Below are positions 1 through 9,324 of a DNA stretch of 64,000 bases, piece by piece (the stretch's first letter is position 1; the number at the start of each line of letters is the position of its first letter). This stretch comes from Actinomadura sp. NBRC 104412. GTDB lineage: Bacteria; Actinomycetota; Actinomycetes; Streptosporangiales; Streptosporangiaceae. The stretch covers positions 36,004-100,003 of the forward strand of contig NZ_BSTM01000003.1 in assembly GCF_030269515.1 (NCBI RefSeq), written 5' to 3'. Under the pieces are notes generated by a model. The model searched no databases. It saw nothing but the letters and a program-made list of their open reading frames with translations, and had not been told where the DNA came from. The position numbers and the translations under genes are program-made.

Positions 1-77
1 CACTCCAGCAGAGCGGGGACGACGCAGTCGCCGCAGCCCGTGCCGCGCGCCCGGCAGCCCTCGCACTCGATCACCAT
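1..77 (-). CDS. Cysteine-rich small protein, N-terminal fragment
   Basis: Only the first 25 codons are in the window; the gene runs off its left edge. Reading from the ATG at 77 the protein begins MVIECEGCRARGTGCGDC and then turns hydrophobic (VVPALLE). Four cysteines in the first 18 residues, spaced C-x2-C and C-x2-C, suggest a metal-binding or redox knuckle. Short Cys-rich proteins of this kind are common in actinomycetes but I cannot name a function. It lies just upstream of, and in the same direction as, whatever follows to the left; the NYN gene stops 87 bases before its start, so the two may be co-transcribed. Confidence 0.5.
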   Translation of the reverse strand, partial: MVIECEGCRARGTGCGDCVVPALLE

Positions 78-163
78 GATGTCCCCCTGTACCTCATCCG
101 GTACTGGATGCGTCGTTCACGGCAGCGACGGTACGGGGAAGGTCCGACAGAACCCGGGAGCGG

Positions 164-1630
164 CTACGTACGGCCGAGACGGCGCAGGAGGAGCGTGGAC
201 GGGGCTGGGCGGGCTCCGGCGCGGCGGCAGGCGTCGGCGACCTCGCGGTCGGAGGACACGACCACGAGGGGCCGGCCGGGCGGCTCGGCCCGCACCAGCT
301 CGCCGATCAGCTCGTCGGCGGTCTGCCCGGGGCGGCTGAACAGCACCCGCACCCCGCGCGGCACCGCCGTCGCGACCGGGGCGTCCAGCTCGGCGCCGTC
401 GAACACACAGGTGATCTCGGCACGGGTCTGCGCGGCCAGCCCGCCCAGGCCGGACAGCAGCCGCCTGCGCTGGTCGGCCAGTGGCAGCTCCCCGTACCCG
501 GTCTTGGTGACGTTGTAGCCGTCCACCAGCAGATGCACCTGGGGCAGCGAGAGCAGCCGGTCCAGGAGCTGCGGGTCCTGGTCGGACAGTGACCTGCCGG
601 TCATCGCTGGATTCGCCGCCGCCCCGGGGGCGCCCGCCCCGGCCACCGCGTCCGCGGGACGCGCGATCGTGGACGGCAGCGCCAGCTCCCTGCGCATCCC
701 CAGCGCGGCGTCCACCAGCGTGTCGAGCAGCATCCGCAGGCGGACGTCGTCGACGTTGCGGCCCTCACGGGCGGCCCTCCTGGCCGCCTCGGCGTCCGTC
801 TCGGCCCGCGCCAGCCTGCCCCGCAGCCTGCGCAGCTCCTTTTCGGCCGCCGCGGCGCTCTCGCGGGCGGCGGCCCGTTCGCGCTCGCTCTGCGCGGCCA
901 GCGCCTCGGCCCTCTCCTCGGCCGCTCTGGCGCGCGTCCGCGCGTCGTGCAGCTTGCGCCGCAGCTCGGTGACCTCGGCCTTGACCTCGCGCAGCTCCGA
1001 GCGCAGCCGGTCGACCTCGGCGGCGCGCCCGGCACGGGCCGCGGCGACCTCCTCGCGCAGCTCCGCGATGCGCCGCTCGGCGGCCTCGCCCTCGGACGCG
1101 CTCGCCGAGCGTTCCAGCTCGTCCCTGGCCGTCTCCACCAGCGCGGTCCACCCCTGCGGGCGCAGCAGGTAGGCCAGCACCGCGACCCGCACGGGATCGG
1201 CGGCCGGCGGCAGCCGGCCCTCCTCGACCGCCTCGGCCAGCTCCGGCTGCGCCTTCCGCAGCGGGACGGCCACGCGCTCGCGGAACCCGGCGTCCTTCTC
1301 AAGCTGCGCGGCGATGTGCTGCCCGGCGAGCTTGGCCCGCTTGCGGCGCTCGAACCGGGCGAATCGGCGCAGCGGCAGCGGCACCTCGTCGGCGGGCAGC
1401 GTGCCCATCAGCTCCGCCGCCGCCTCCACGACGCCGACCCTGACCGCCTCGGGGAGGGGGCGGGCCAGGCGTTCTTCAGCCTCCGCGCCGCTGTCGATGA
1501 TCCCGCTCCTCCCAGGCCGTGCCGCCGATGTCCCCCCGAAGACCGCTCGCTCGCCGTTCCCCCGGGCCGGCGTTCCGGGACGGCACCGGCCGTCCCGCCG
1601 CGGACGCCGCTCTGCCTTCCCGTGTGACAC
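164..1630 (-). CDS. NYN domain (YacP-like PIN-fold) RNA-binding/nuclease-like protein
   Basis: 488 residues from a GTG start. The C-terminal 120 residues carry a YacP-type NYN domain: hydrophobic strand then VDGYNVT (Asp near residue 370), ITCVFDGAE, and VVVSSDREVADACR, which supply the acidic residues expected of this PIN-like fold. The middle (about 165-300) is a long Ala/Arg/Glu-rich coiled coil, and the N-terminal part resembles the alpha-helical region usual in actinobacterial homologues. Such proteins are predicted RNA-processing nucleases; the exact substrate is unknown. The first 40 residues are low complexity, so a start nearer residue 43 is possible. The gene is divergent from the DEDD exonuclease gene. 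Confidence 0.8.
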   Translation of the reverse strand: MSHGKAERRPRRDGRCRPGTPARGNGERAVFGGTSAARPGRSGIIDSGAEAEERLARPLPEAVRVGVVEAAAELMGTLPADEVPLPLRRFARFERRKRAKLAGQHIAAQLEKDAGFRERVAVPLRKAQPELAEAVEEGRLPPAADPVRVAVLAYLLRPQGWTALVETARDELERSASASEGEAAERRIAELREEVAAARAGRAAEVDRLRSELREVKAEVTELRRKLHDARTRARAAEERAEALAAQSERERAAARESAAAAEKELRRLRGRLARAETDAEAARRAAREGRNVDDVRLRMLLDTLVDAALGMRRELALPSTIARPADAVAGAGAPGAAANPAMTGRSLSDQDPQLLDRLLSLPQVHLLVDGYNVTKTGYGELPLADQRRRLLSGLGGLAAQTRAEITCVFDGAELDAPVATAVPRGVRVLFSRPGQTADELIGELVRAEPPGRPLVVVSSDREVADACRRAGARPAPSTLLLRRLGRT

Positions 1631-1833
1631 ACGCCTTAACCTGCGCGAACGCGTGATCCGCCGGGCCCCGGCCCCAGCACGCCCGCTCCACTCGCGGCCA
1701 CGGGTCGCGCGGCCCCGGCGGCTCCCTCACCTGGAGGAATCCCAGCGTTCCTCCAACCCTAGCGCGAAGCGTCCGCAGGCACCGGGGGATGCCTCGCCCT
1801 GGTCTGTCGGTGGCGTCCTCTACGGTCGCGCCC

Positions 1834-3612
1834 ATGACGGCCAGCGCTTCGGAGCCCCTGCCCGCCTACGGCGTCCAGGGGACGCTCGACGACCTGGGCA
1901 CCCCGCTGGCCGAGGTCACGTTCGTGGTGGTCGACCTGGAGACCACCGGGGGCTCCCCGGCGGAGTCGGCGATCACCGAGATCGGCGCGGTCAAGGTGCG
2001 CGGCGGCGAGCACCTGGGCGACTTCGGCACGCTGGTCGATCCCGGCGCCGAGATCCCGCCGTTCATCACCGCGCTCACCGGCATCACCCAGGCGATGGTC
2101 ACCGCCGCGCCGACGATCGACGCGGTGCTCCCGGCGTTCCTGGAGTTCGCCCGCGGCTGCGTGCTGGTCGCGCACAACGCGCCGTTCGACACCGGTTTCC
2201 TCAAGGCGGCGTGCGCCGAGCACGGCTACGCCTGGCCCGCGTTCCCCGTCATCGACACCGTCGACCTGGCGCGGCGCGTGCTGACCCGCGACGATGTGCC
2301 CAACTGCCGTCTGGAGACCCTCGCCCGCTTCTTCCGCTCCGGCACCCAGCCCGTCCACCGGGCGCTGGCCGACGCCAGGGCCACCGTCGACGTCCTGCAC
2401 GGCCTCATCGAGCGGCTCGGCTCGTTCGGCGTCACCACCCTGGAGGAGCTGCGCGGCTTCGCCAAGGCGCCCACGCCCGAGCAGCGGCGCAAGCGCCATC
2501 TCGCCGACGCCGTCCCCAGCGCCCCCGGCGTGTACGTGTTCGAAGACGCCGGGGGCGAGGCGCTCTACATCGGCAAGAGCGGCGACCTGCGCACCCGCGT
2601 CCGCAGCTACTTCACCGGCTCGGAGACGCGGTGGCGGGTCAGGGAGATGGTCGGGCTGGCCGAACGGGTCCGCACCATCGTGTGCGCCACCGGCCTGGAG
2701 GCCGAGATCCGCGAGCTGCGGCTCATCGCCGAGCACAAGCCCCGCTACAACCGGCGCTCGAAGTTCCCCGAGCGGGTGCTGTGGCTCAAGCTGACCGTCG
2801 AGCCGTTCCCCCGGCTGTCGATCGTCCGGGAGTGCCGCGACGACGGCGCCGCCTACCTCGGGCCGCTGTCGTCGCAGCGGCAGGCCGAGGAGGCGCGCGC
2901 CGCGATGCATGAGGCGATCCCGCTGCGGCAGTGCACGCAGCGGCTCACGCCCCGGCTCATCGAACGCGGCAAGGCGCGCGCCTGCGTGCTCGGCGAGATC
3001 GGCAGGTGCGGCGCGCCCTGCGAGGGCCACGAGACGGTCCGGGACTACGAGGTGCACGTCACCGCCGCGCGCTCGGTGCTGGCCGGTGACGTGCGTCCCG
3101 TCGTGGCCGCCGCCCAGGTGCGCATCGACCGCCTCGCCGCCGCGCAGCAGTACGAGGAGGCCGCGTCGCAGCGCGACCGGCTGGCCGCCTTCATCCGGGC
3201 GGCGGCGCGCGGGCAGCGGCTCGGCGCGCTCGCCGGCTGCCGCCAGATCGTGGCCGCGCGTCCCGCCTTCGACGGCGGCTGGGAGCTGGCGGTGGTGCGG
3301 TACGGCCGGCTCGCCGCCGCCGGGACGATCCCGCCCGGGGCGCATCCGCGTCCCTACGTGGACGCCCTCATCGCCACCGCCGAGACCGTCTTCCCGTGGT
3401 CGGCGACGACCGGGGCGCCGGGCGGCGCCGCGTCCGCCGAGGAGATGGAGTGCGTCCTGCGCTGGATGGACGCGCCCGGCACCCGTCCCGTCGAGGTCGA
3501 CGGCACCTGGACCTCGCCCGTCCACGGCGCCGAGCGGCTGCGCGCCTGGATCGACAACGCCTACGCCGCGCGCGAGCCCGGCGAGCCGAGAGCCGGCCGC
3601 CCACTAAGGTGA
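1834..3612 (+). CDS. DEDD exonuclease / GIY-YIG (UvrC-like) fusion protein
   Basis: 592 residues from the ATG at 1834; an in-frame ATG at 1789 would add 15 residues without conserved character. The N-terminal domain is a DnaQ/epsilon-like 3'-5' exonuclease: VVVDLETTGG (motif I), AHNAPFDTGFL (motif II) and HRALADARAT (motif III). It is followed by a GIY-YIG endonuclease domain of the UvrC N-terminal type (APGVYVFEDAGG..LYIGKSGDLRTRV, about residues 210-290) and a Cys-containing UvrC/UvrB-interaction-like region (CVLGEIGRCGAPC). The same fusion is M. tuberculosis Rv2191 and sits beside trpD and ctaE-qcrCAB there too. It is presumably a DNA-repair or processing nuclease; its precise role is not established here. 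Confidence 0.88.
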   Translation: MTASASEPLPAYGVQGTLDDLGTPLAEVTFVVVDLETTGGSPAESAITEIGAVKVRGGEHLGDFGTLVDPGAEIPPFITALTGITQAMVTAAPTIDAVLPAFLEFARGCVLVAHNAPFDTGFLKAACAEHGYAWPAFPVIDTVDLARRVLTRDDVPNCRLETLARFFRSGTQPVHRALADARATVDVLHGLIERLGSFGVTTLEELRGFAKAPTPEQRRKRHLADAVPSAPGVYVFEDAGGEALYIGKSGDLRTRVRSYFTGSETRWRVREMVGLAERVRTIVCATGLEAEIRELRLIAEHKPRYNRRSKFPERVLWLKLTVEPFPRLSIVRECRDDGAAYLGPLSSQRQAEEARAAMHEAIPLRQCTQRLTPRLIERGKARACVLGEIGRCGAPCEGHETVRDYEVHVTAARSVLAGDVRPVVAAAQVRIDRLAAAQQYEEAASQRDRLAAFIRAAARGQRLGALAGCRQIVAARPAFDGGWELAVVRYGRLAAAGTIPPGAHPRPYVDALIATAETVFPWSATTGAPGGAASAEEMECVLRWMDAPGTRPVEVDGTWTSPVHGAERLRAWIDNAYAAREPGEPRAGRPLR

Positions 3613-3661
3613 CGGAAGGCATCCACGCCCACCGACCCGGCACGCAACGAGGGACGTCCCC

Positions 3662-4411
3662 ATGGCCCTGCCGCTCTACGACAGCCAGCCCGCCCGGCGG
3701 GTCCCCTGGGTGACCTACCTGCTCGTCGCCGTCAACGTCGTGGTCTTCCTGTTCACCCCGATGGCCAACTTCCCCAGCTGGTACGGGTCGGGCAAGGAAC
3801 GCGAGTGCAACGCGGCCCGGTTCGCCTTCGAGCACGGGGCCGTCCCCAAGGAGCTGACCACCGGCAGGCAGCAGCCCATGCGCGGCGAGATCGTCGAGGA
3901 GTGCGGCGTCGCCGAGTACCGCAAGACGCCCTGGGTCTCCGCGTTCACCTCGATGTTCCTGCACTCGGGTGCGCTGCACCTGCTGGGCAACCTGATCGCG
4001 CTGTTCGTGGTCGGCATGGGCGTGGAGGACCGGCTCGGCCGATTGCGCTTCCTGTTGTGCTACCTGTTCTTCGGCTTGGTGGCCGTGTACGGGTTCGCCT
4101 ACGTCTCGCCCGACTCCACGGTCCCGCTCATCGGCGCGTCCGGGGCCATCGCGGGCGTCCTGGGCGCCTACCTGGTCCTCAACCCGCGCGGCAGGATCGT
4201 CAGCCTGGTCCCGCCGGTCATCGTGGTCAGGCTGCCGGTGTGGGTCGTCCTGGGGTACTGGTTCGTCCTCCAGTGGCTGTCCCTCGGCGACGAGGAGAGC
4301 AACGTGGCGTACGTGGCCCACATCGCCGGTTTCATCGCCGGTCTCGCCGTGGCGATCGTGGCCCGCCGCACCGGCCCGTCCCGCCGCGCTCTCGCGCTCA
4401 GCCGCGGATAG
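3662..4411 (+). CDS. Rhomboid family intramembrane serine protease
   Basis: 249 residues. Rhomboids cleave transmembrane segments of membrane proteins inside the bilayer. After a short cytoplasmic start comes a first membrane helix (WVTYLLVAVNVVVFLF), a Cys-containing luminal loop, then a core of helices with the catalytic serine in GASGAIAG and the partner histidine in AHIAGFIAG near the C terminus. The WR-type loop is replaced by the Leu-rich HLLGNLIALFVVG segment usual in this family. Six to seven membrane segments are predicted by eye. The ATG follows GAGGGACGTCCCC, a weak ribosome binding site. It starts 50 bases after the exonuclease gene and may share its transcript. The substrate is unknown. 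Confidence 0.88.
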   Translation: MALPLYDSQPARRVPWVTYLLVAVNVVVFLFTPMANFPSWYGSGKERECNAARFAFEHGAVPKELTTGRQQPMRGEIVEECGVAEYRKTPWVSAFTSMFLHSGALHLLGNLIALFVVGMGVEDRLGRLRFLLCYLFFGLVAVYGFAYVSPDSTVPLIGASGAIAGVLGAYLVLNPRGRIVSLVPPVIVVRLPVWVVLGYWFVLQWLSLGDEESNVAYVAHIAGFIAGLAVAIVARRTGPSRRALALSRG

Positions 4412-4464
4412 CCGCAGCTCCCTGTAGGGTTCTGCCCATCGTCCTAACGGGTGGGGAGGGTCCA

Positions 4465-4752
4465 GTGGTCACCGCGATCGTGCTGATCAAGGCGGATGTG
4501 GCGAGCATCCACGAGGTGGCCGAGAGCGTCGCGGCGCTGGACGGCGTCAGCGAGGTCTACTCGATCACCGGCGAGTACGACCTGATCGCCATGGTGCGGG
4601 TGCGCCGCCACGACGACCTCAACGACGTGATCCCCGGCCGCCTCAACAAGGTCCCGGGCATCCGCGACACCGAGACCCACATCGCCTTCCGCACCTATTC
4701 GCAGCACGACCTGGAGGCCGCGTTCTCCCTCGGCCTCCCCGCCGCGGACTAG
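4465..4752 (+). CDS. Stand-alone Lrp/AsnC ligand-binding (RAM) domain protein
   Basis: 95 residues from GTG at 4465, preceded by GGGTGGGGAGGG, a good ribosome binding site. The whole protein is a RAM/AsnC C-terminal domain: [45 protein letters not shown] is the beta-alpha-beta half and the Gly of GEYDL is the usual ligand-site residue. There is no DNA-binding helix-turn-helix, so it is not a classical Lrp regulator; such single-domain proteins may sense amino acids or modulate full-length Lrp proteins. The stop codon overlaps that of the convergent trpD by four bases (CTAG). The neighbouring trpD makes an amino-acid-sensing role attractive but unproven. Confidence 0.85.
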   Translation: MVTAIVLIKADVASIHEVAESVAALDGVSEVYSITGEYDLIAMVRVRRHDDLNDVIPGRLNKVPGIRDTETHIAFRTYSQHDLEAAFSLGLPAAD

Positions 4753-5789
4753 GCGTTGCTCGCCTTGATCCACTGGTCGAGCTTGGCGGCGGCCAGCCCC
4801 TCGTCGACGGCCTCGCCCGCCTTGGCGTAGGCGGCGGCCAGCTCGCCGGTGAGGCGCTCGGGGGCCGGGACGCCGTTGTAGGCGACCATGAGCGCGGCGG
4901 CGTTCAGCAGCACCATGTCGCGGACCGGGCCGGGCTCGCCCGCGAACACGGCACGGGCCACCCGGGCGTTGAAGGCGGCGTCGGCGCCGCGCAGGTCCTC
5001 CGGGCGGGCCGGGGGGATGCCCAGGTCGGCCGGGTCGAACGTCGTTTCGGCCGAGGTGCCGTCGCGCACCACCCAGACCGTGGACGGGCCGGTGGTGGTG
5101 AGCTCGTCCAGGCCGTCGTCGCCGCGGAAGACCAGCGACGAGCAGCCCCGCCTGGCGAACACGCCCGCCACGATGCCCGCCATCCGCGGGTGGAAGACGC
5201 CCACCGCCTGAGTGGTGGCGCGCGCCGGGTTGGTCAGCGGGCCCAAAAAGTTGAACACGGTGGGGGTGCCCAGCTCGCCGCGGGCCTTGGCCGCGTACCT
5301 CAGCGCCGGGTGGTACAGCGGCGCGAAGCAGAAGGTGATGCCCGCCTCCTCGGCCACCTCGGCGGTGCGGGCGGGCGGCAGGTCGATCCTGACGCCCAGG
5401 GCCTCGATCAGGTCGGCGGCGCCGCAGGCGGACGAGGCCGCGCGGTTGCCGTGCTTGACGACCTTGACCCCGGACGCGGCCGCCACCACCGCGGCCATCG
5501 TGGAGATGTTCACGGTGTTGGCCCGGTCGCCGCCGGTGCCGACCAGGTCGCCGATCCGGCCCGGGACCTCGATCGGGGTGGCGTTGGCCATCATCCCCTC
5601 GACCAGCCCGGAGACCTCCTCGACCGTCTCGCCCTTGGCCCGCATCGCCATGGCGAAGCCCGCGATCTGCACGTCGGTGGCCTCGCCGGTCATGATCTGG
5701 TTCATCGCCCAGGCGGTCTGCGCGCTGGTCAGCGAGTGGCCGTCCAGCAGGGCGTTCAGCAGCGCCGGCCAAGTGGTACGCGCATCCAT
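4749..5789 (-). CDS. trpD: Anthranilate phosphoribosyltransferase
   Basis: 346 residues. Catalyses the second step of tryptophan synthesis, joining anthranilate to PRPP to give N-phosphoribosylanthranilate in the cytoplasm. Diagnostic motifs are [14 protein letters not shown] (PRPP loop), [21 protein letters not shown], and [12 protein letters not shown]. The length matches the family. I chose the ATG at 5789, preceded by CGGGAGACAACC, rather than the upstream in-frame ATG at 5837, which would add 16 non-conserved residues. It is not in a trp operon here; it stands alone beside ctaE-qcrCAB as in M. tuberculosis (Rv2192c). It ends tail to tail with the AsnC-like gene. Confidence 0.95.
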   Translation of the reverse strand: MDARTTWPALLNALLDGHSLTSAQTAWAMNQIMTGEATDVQIAGFAMAMRAKGETVEEVSGLVEGMMANATPIEVPGRIGDLVGTGGDRANTVNISTMAAVVAAASGVKVVKHGNRAASSACGAADLIEALGVRIDLPPARTAEVAEEAGITFCFAPLYHPALRYAAKARGELGTPTVFNFLGPLTNPARATTQAVGVFHPRMAGIVAGVFARRGCSSLVFRGDDGLDELTTTGPSTVWVVRDGTSAETTFDPADLGIPPARPEDLRGADAAFNARVARAVFAGEPGPVRDMVLLNAAALMVAYNGVPAPERLTGELAAAYAKAGEAVDEGLAAAKLDQWIKASNA

Positions 5790-5891
5790 GGTTGTCTCCC
5801 GGTTCGGGTCCGAGGGGACGCGCGGGGACCGGCCCATGCCGTGCCCCCTTCCAGGCCGGGGGCTCGCCCCCGCCTCCCCGGCGAGCAGGTG

Positions 5892-6290
5892 TTACAGAGC
5901 CGGTAGGCGGTCGCCCGCCCGCCAGCGCAGCAGTTCGGCGACGCCGGTGGCCAGCGCCATCGGGTCCAGGGGCAGGCCGACCACCTTGTCGGCGCCCGAC
6001 CAGGTGGCCAGCCAGCCGTCGTCGCGCCGGGCGATGATCGCGAGCACCGGCGGGCAGTCGTACACCTCGTCCTTGGCCTGGCGGCACACGCCCAGCCCGC
6101 CCGCGGGCTGCGCCTCACCGTCGACCACGACGGCGTCGATGCCGCCCTCGTCCAGCCGTTCCACCACGGCGGGCTGGGTGGCGCACTCGACGAACTCCAC
6201 CCGGGGGAGGTCGGCGGCGGGGCGCCGCCCGATGGCCAGCCGGATCTGGGCGCGGGTGTTCGCGTCGTCGCTGTAGACCAGGACCTTCAT
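5892..6290 (-). CDS. Atypical response-regulator receiver-like protein, no output domain
   Basis: 132 residues from the ATG at 6290, which has GGAG six bases upstream; an ATG at 6314 lacks such a site. The fold reads as a CheY-like receiver: MKVLVYSDDANTRAQIRLAIG (acidic pair), AVVVDGEAQPAGGLGVCRQAKD (phospho-acceptor Asp position), PPVLAIIARRDDGW, and VVGLPLDPMALATGVAELLRWR. The lysine that normally precedes the proline of the last strand is replaced (GLPL), so phosphorylation chemistry may be altered. There is no DNA-binding or enzymatic output domain. It lies between trpD and ctaE; a link to respiration or tryptophan is speculative. Confidence 0.7.
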   Translation of the reverse strand: MKVLVYSDDANTRAQIRLAIGRRPAADLPRVEFVECATQPAVVERLDEGGIDAVVVDGEAQPAGGLGVCRQAKDEVYDCPPVLAIIARRDDGWLATWSGADKVVGLPLDPMALATGVAELLRWRAGDRLPAL

Positions 6291-6600
6291 CGGGCTCTCC
6301 GGGGCGGTGCTCATGGCTGAGAGCGTACCGGGCGCGGCGCCGCCTCTGCCACGTCCCCGCCGGGGTGCGCGATCATGTGGCTGACGTGGCCGGACGGCCG
6401 GCCGCGCGGCGCGTCCCGCCCGTGTCCCTTCCGTGGCCGAAACGTGGCCGCGAGGTCACCCCGGGTACGGCCGGGCCGGTCGGACGGCCGGTGACCGGCC
6501 CGGCGAGGGCACCGCGCGGGGCCGCGAAGGCCCTGGTGGGACATCCCTGGAGGCCGCTCAAGGGGGGTCATGCGCGGATCTCGGGACCGGTGACGTAATA
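6291..6600. other. Intergenic region upstream of ctaE, no gene
   Basis: About 310 bases separate the divergent receiver-like gene and ctaE. I see no convincing reading frame. Several GC-rich inverted repeats are present, for example GGTCGGACGGCCGGTGACC around 6478-6496. The promoter of the ctaE-qcrCAB operon should be here but no clear -10/-35 pair stands out. Confidence 0.5.
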
Positions 6601-7260
6601 ATGGCCCCCGTGACAGCAGCACCCGCGATAGAGACAACACCTCACGCTCGGGCGAATCGTCCCAACCTGGTCAGCGTGGGGACGATCGTTTGGCTGTCGT
6701 CCGAGCTGATGTTCTTCGCGGCCCTGTTCGCGATGTTCTTCACGATCCGCTCGGTGACGATCGGCCAGGAAGGCGAGCACGCCTGGCCCGGCGCCCCGCT
6801 CGACCTGCCGCTCTCGGCGGTCAACACCACCGTCCTCGTGCTGTCCTCGGTGACCTGCCAGATGGGCGTGTTCAAGGCCGAGGCCGGCAAGGTGGGGCGC
6901 GACGGCGGCCTGCTGAACTTCCGGCGCTGGGGGCTGCGCGAGTGGTACGTCCTGTCGTTCCTCATGGGCGCCTACTTCATCGGCGGGCAGGCTTTCGAGT
7001 ACTTCAACCTGGTCACCAAGGACGGGCTGACGCTGTCCTCCTCGGCCTACGGCTCGGTCTTCTACCTGACCACCGGCTTCCACGGGCTGCACGTCACCGG
7101 CGGCCTCGTGGCGTTCCTGTTCGTGCTCGGCCGGACGTACGCGGCCAAGCGCTGGACGCACGAGCAGGCCACGAGCGCGATCGTCGTGTCCTACTACTGG
7201 CACTTCGTCGACGTGGTCTGGATCGGCCTGTTCGCCACGATCTACCTGCTCGACCTGTGA
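6601..7260 (+). CDS. ctaE: Cytochrome c oxidase (aa3) subunit III
   Basis: 219 residues. Subunit III of the terminal oxidase in the plasma membrane; in actinobacteria it is part of the bcc-aa3 supercomplex. Hydrophobic helices include [76 protein letters not shown] and a last helix ending [18 protein letters not shown], the conserved subunit III signature. ATG at 6601 or GTG at 6610 could both start translation. It is the first gene of ctaE-qcrC-qcrA-qcrB, the order found in Mycobacterium and Streptomyces. Confidence 0.93.
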   Translation: MAPVTAAPAIETTPHARANRPNLVSVGTIVWLSSELMFFAALFAMFFTIRSVTIGQEGEHAWPGAPLDLPLSAVNTTVLVLSSVTCQMGVFKAEAGKVGRDGGLLNFRRWGLREWYVLSFLMGAYFIGGQAFEYFNLVTKDGLTLSSSAYGSVFYLTTGFHGLHVTGGLVAFLFVLGRTYAAKRWTHEQATSAIVVSYYWHFVDVVWIGLFATIYLLDL

Positions 7261-7309
7261 CGAGCCCCACTCCACTTCCACCGACGACGAGACCCGAACG
7301 GGGATTTCC

Positions 7310-8221
7310 GTGAAAAGGTTCACCGCATGGCGACGGCGCCCGTGGGCGGGCTACGCCGTCGTGCTGGCGGCCCTGGCGGCGATCGGCGTGATCTACGCCG
7401 GGTTCCAGCCGCGGCCCGACCGCGCCGAGGCCACGGCCACCGCCGCGGCGGCGAACGACCTGCAGAACGGCAAGGCGCTCTTCAACAAGAACTGCGCGAG
7501 CTGCCACGGGCTGAACGCCGAGGGCACCAAGGACGCCAAGGGCAACCCGATCGCGCCGAGCCTGATCGGGGTGGGCGCCGCCTCGGTCGACTTCCAGGTC
7601 GGCACGGGCCGGATGCCGGCGGCCAACCCCGGAGCCCAGATACCGCGCAAGGCGCCGATCCCGGACTTCAACACCCTGATCGACACCGACGTCGAGGACC
7701 CCGAGGAGCGCGCCGTCCTGGAGCGGCAGAAGGCCCGGGCCGAGAAGAACCTTGCCGACCTGCGCGCCTACGTGGCCTCGCTCGGCAACGGCCCCGACGT
7801 GCCCAGCGCCCAGGCGGTGGACCCGAAGGGCGGCGACGTCGCGCTCGGAGGCAAGCTGTTCCGCACCAACTGCGCCCAGTGCCACAACTTCGTGGGCTCG
7901 GGCGGCGCGCTGACCGGCGGCAAGTACGCCCCGCCGCTGGACAAGAGCGACGTCACCCCGAGGCAGATCTACGAGGCCATGCTGACCGGGCCGCAGGCCA
8001 TGCCGGTGTTCAACGACACCACGCTGACCCCCAGGGACAAGAAGGCCATCATCGCCTACCTCGTGCAGACCCGTGAGGAGCCCGACCCCGGCGGCAACGG
8101 GCTCGGCCGGATCGGCCCGGTCTCCGAGGGCCTGGTCGGGTGGCTGGTCGGAATCGGCCTGCTCGTCCTGGCGGCCATGTGGATCACCGCGAAGAAGCCG
8201 AAGAAGCTGAAGAAGTCATGA
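7310..8221 (+). CDS. qcrC: Di-heme cytochrome c subunit of the bcc complex
   Basis: 303 residues. QcrC carries electrons from the Rieske protein to the oxidase within the bcc-aa3 supercomplex, outside the membrane. An N-terminal membrane anchor (WAGYAVVLAALAAIGVIYAGF) is followed by two cytochrome c domains, each with a CxxCH heme site: CASCHG and CAQCHN. Methionine ligands are likely in GRMPA and in QAMPVF. A C-terminal helix (GLVGWLVGIGLLVLAAMWI) gives a second anchor. The spacing and length fit actinobacterial QcrC. Its TGA overlaps the qcrA ATG (ATGA), so translation is coupled. Confidence 0.95.
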   Translation: MKRFTAWRRRPWAGYAVVLAALAAIGVIYAGFQPRPDRAEATATAAAANDLQNGKALFNKNCASCHGLNAEGTKDAKGNPIAPSLIGVGAASVDFQVGTGRMPAANPGAQIPRKAPIPDFNTLIDTDVEDPEERAVLERQKARAEKNLADLRAYVASLGNGPDVPSAQAVDPKGGDVALGGKLFRTNCAQCHNFVGSGGALTGGKYAPPLDKSDVTPRQIYEAMLTGPQAMPVFNDTTLTPRDKKAIIAYLVQTREEPDPGGNGLGRIGPVSEGLVGWLVGIGLLVLAAMWITAKKPKKLKKS

Positions 8222-9324
8222 GCGACAACAACGACACCAACGGCTCCGGGCAGGAGCCCGCCGGAGCGGGCCGCCCCGGGCGGGTCGTGGGCACTCCTTC
8301 CCCGGCGGCCGAGAAGAAGCTGCTGGCCAGCGAGGACATCTCCGCGCCCGCCGGGTCCGGCGAGGAGCTCGACGAGCAGTCCGCCAAGCGGGCCGAGCGC
8401 GTCGTGGCGCTGTTCTTCCTCACCGCGTTCGCCGCCAGCATCGGGTTCATCGCCTACTACATCGTGTGGAGCGGGCGCGACGGCGGCATGCACGGCATCG
8501 ACCGGGCCAGGGAGTCCAACTACTGGCTCGGCGGGCTGATGGCGCTGTCGTTCCTGGCGCTGGCCATCGGCATCACCATCTGGGTGCGGCGGCTGATGAC
8601 CAGCAAGCCACTCGTCCAGGAGCGGCACGAGGCGCGTGCCGACGACGAGACCAGGCGGCAGTTCGGCGAGACCTTCATGGAGGGCGCGCGGGACAGCGGG
8701 ATCACCAAGCGCCCGCTGCTGCGCCGCACCCTGCTGCTGGCCGCGGCGCCACTGGGCCTGGCCCCGCTGGTGCTGCTGCGCGACCTGGGCCCGCTGCCGG
8801 AGAAGCGGCTGCGGCGCACCTACTGGGGCGAGGCGGTCGAGCGTGCCAAGCGGCAGGGCAAGCGGGGCGTCCGGCTGGTCGTGGACGGCACCAACAAGCC
8901 GCTCAAGGTCAGCGACTTCTCCTCGCCCGGCGCCATGATCACGGTGCTGCCCGAGGGGATCGAGGAGCACGCCCACCACCCGCTGAACGAGATCGCCAAG
9001 GCGGTGACGATCCTGATCAACATCCCGGAGGACCAGATGAAGCCGGCTCTGCGGAACCGGAACTGGGACGTCAACGGGATCGTGGCCTACTCCAAGATCT
9101 GCACGCACGTGGGCTGCCCGGCGGCCCTGTACGAGCAGACCACGCACCGCATCCTGTGCCCGTGCCACCAGTCCACGTTCGACGCCACCGACGCCGCCAA
9201 GGTCGTGTTCGGCCCGGCGGCGCGGGCGCTGCCGCAGCTTCCGCTGAGCGAGGAGGACGGGTACCTGATCGCCACCGACGACTTCCCCGAGCCGATCGGG
9301 CCGTCCTTCTGGGAGCGCGGATGA
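8218..9324 (+). CDS. qcrA: Rieske iron-sulfur subunit of the cytochrome bcc complex
   Basis: 368 residues. Holds the [2Fe-2S] cluster that takes electrons from menaquinol. The C-terminal domain has the two Rieske motifs CTHVGCP and CPCHQS. The N-terminal half has three membrane helices (VVALFFLTAFAASIGFIAYYIV, WLGGLMALSFLALAIGITI, and LLLAAAPLGLAPLVLL), the actinobacterial arrangement, in contrast to single-helix Rieske proteins elsewhere. The start at 8218 overlaps qcrC and the stop at 9324 overlaps qcrB, both as ATGA. Confidence 0.96.
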   Translation: MSDNNDTNGSGQEPAGAGRPGRVVGTPSPAAEKKLLASEDISAPAGSGEELDEQSAKRAERVVALFFLTAFAASIGFIAYYIVWSGRDGGMHGIDRARESNYWLGGLMALSFLALAIGITIWVRRLMTSKPLVQERHEARADDETRRQFGETFMEGARDSGITKRPLLRRTLLLAAAPLGLAPLVLLRDLGPLPEKRLRRTYWGEAVERAKRQGKRGVRLVVDGTNKPLKVSDFSSPGAMITVLPEGIEEHAHHPLNEIAKAVTILINIPEDQMKPALRNRNWDVNGIVAYSKICTHVGCPAALYEQTTHRILCPCHQSTFDATDAAKVVFGPAARALPQLPLSEEDGYLIATDDFPEPIGPSFWERG

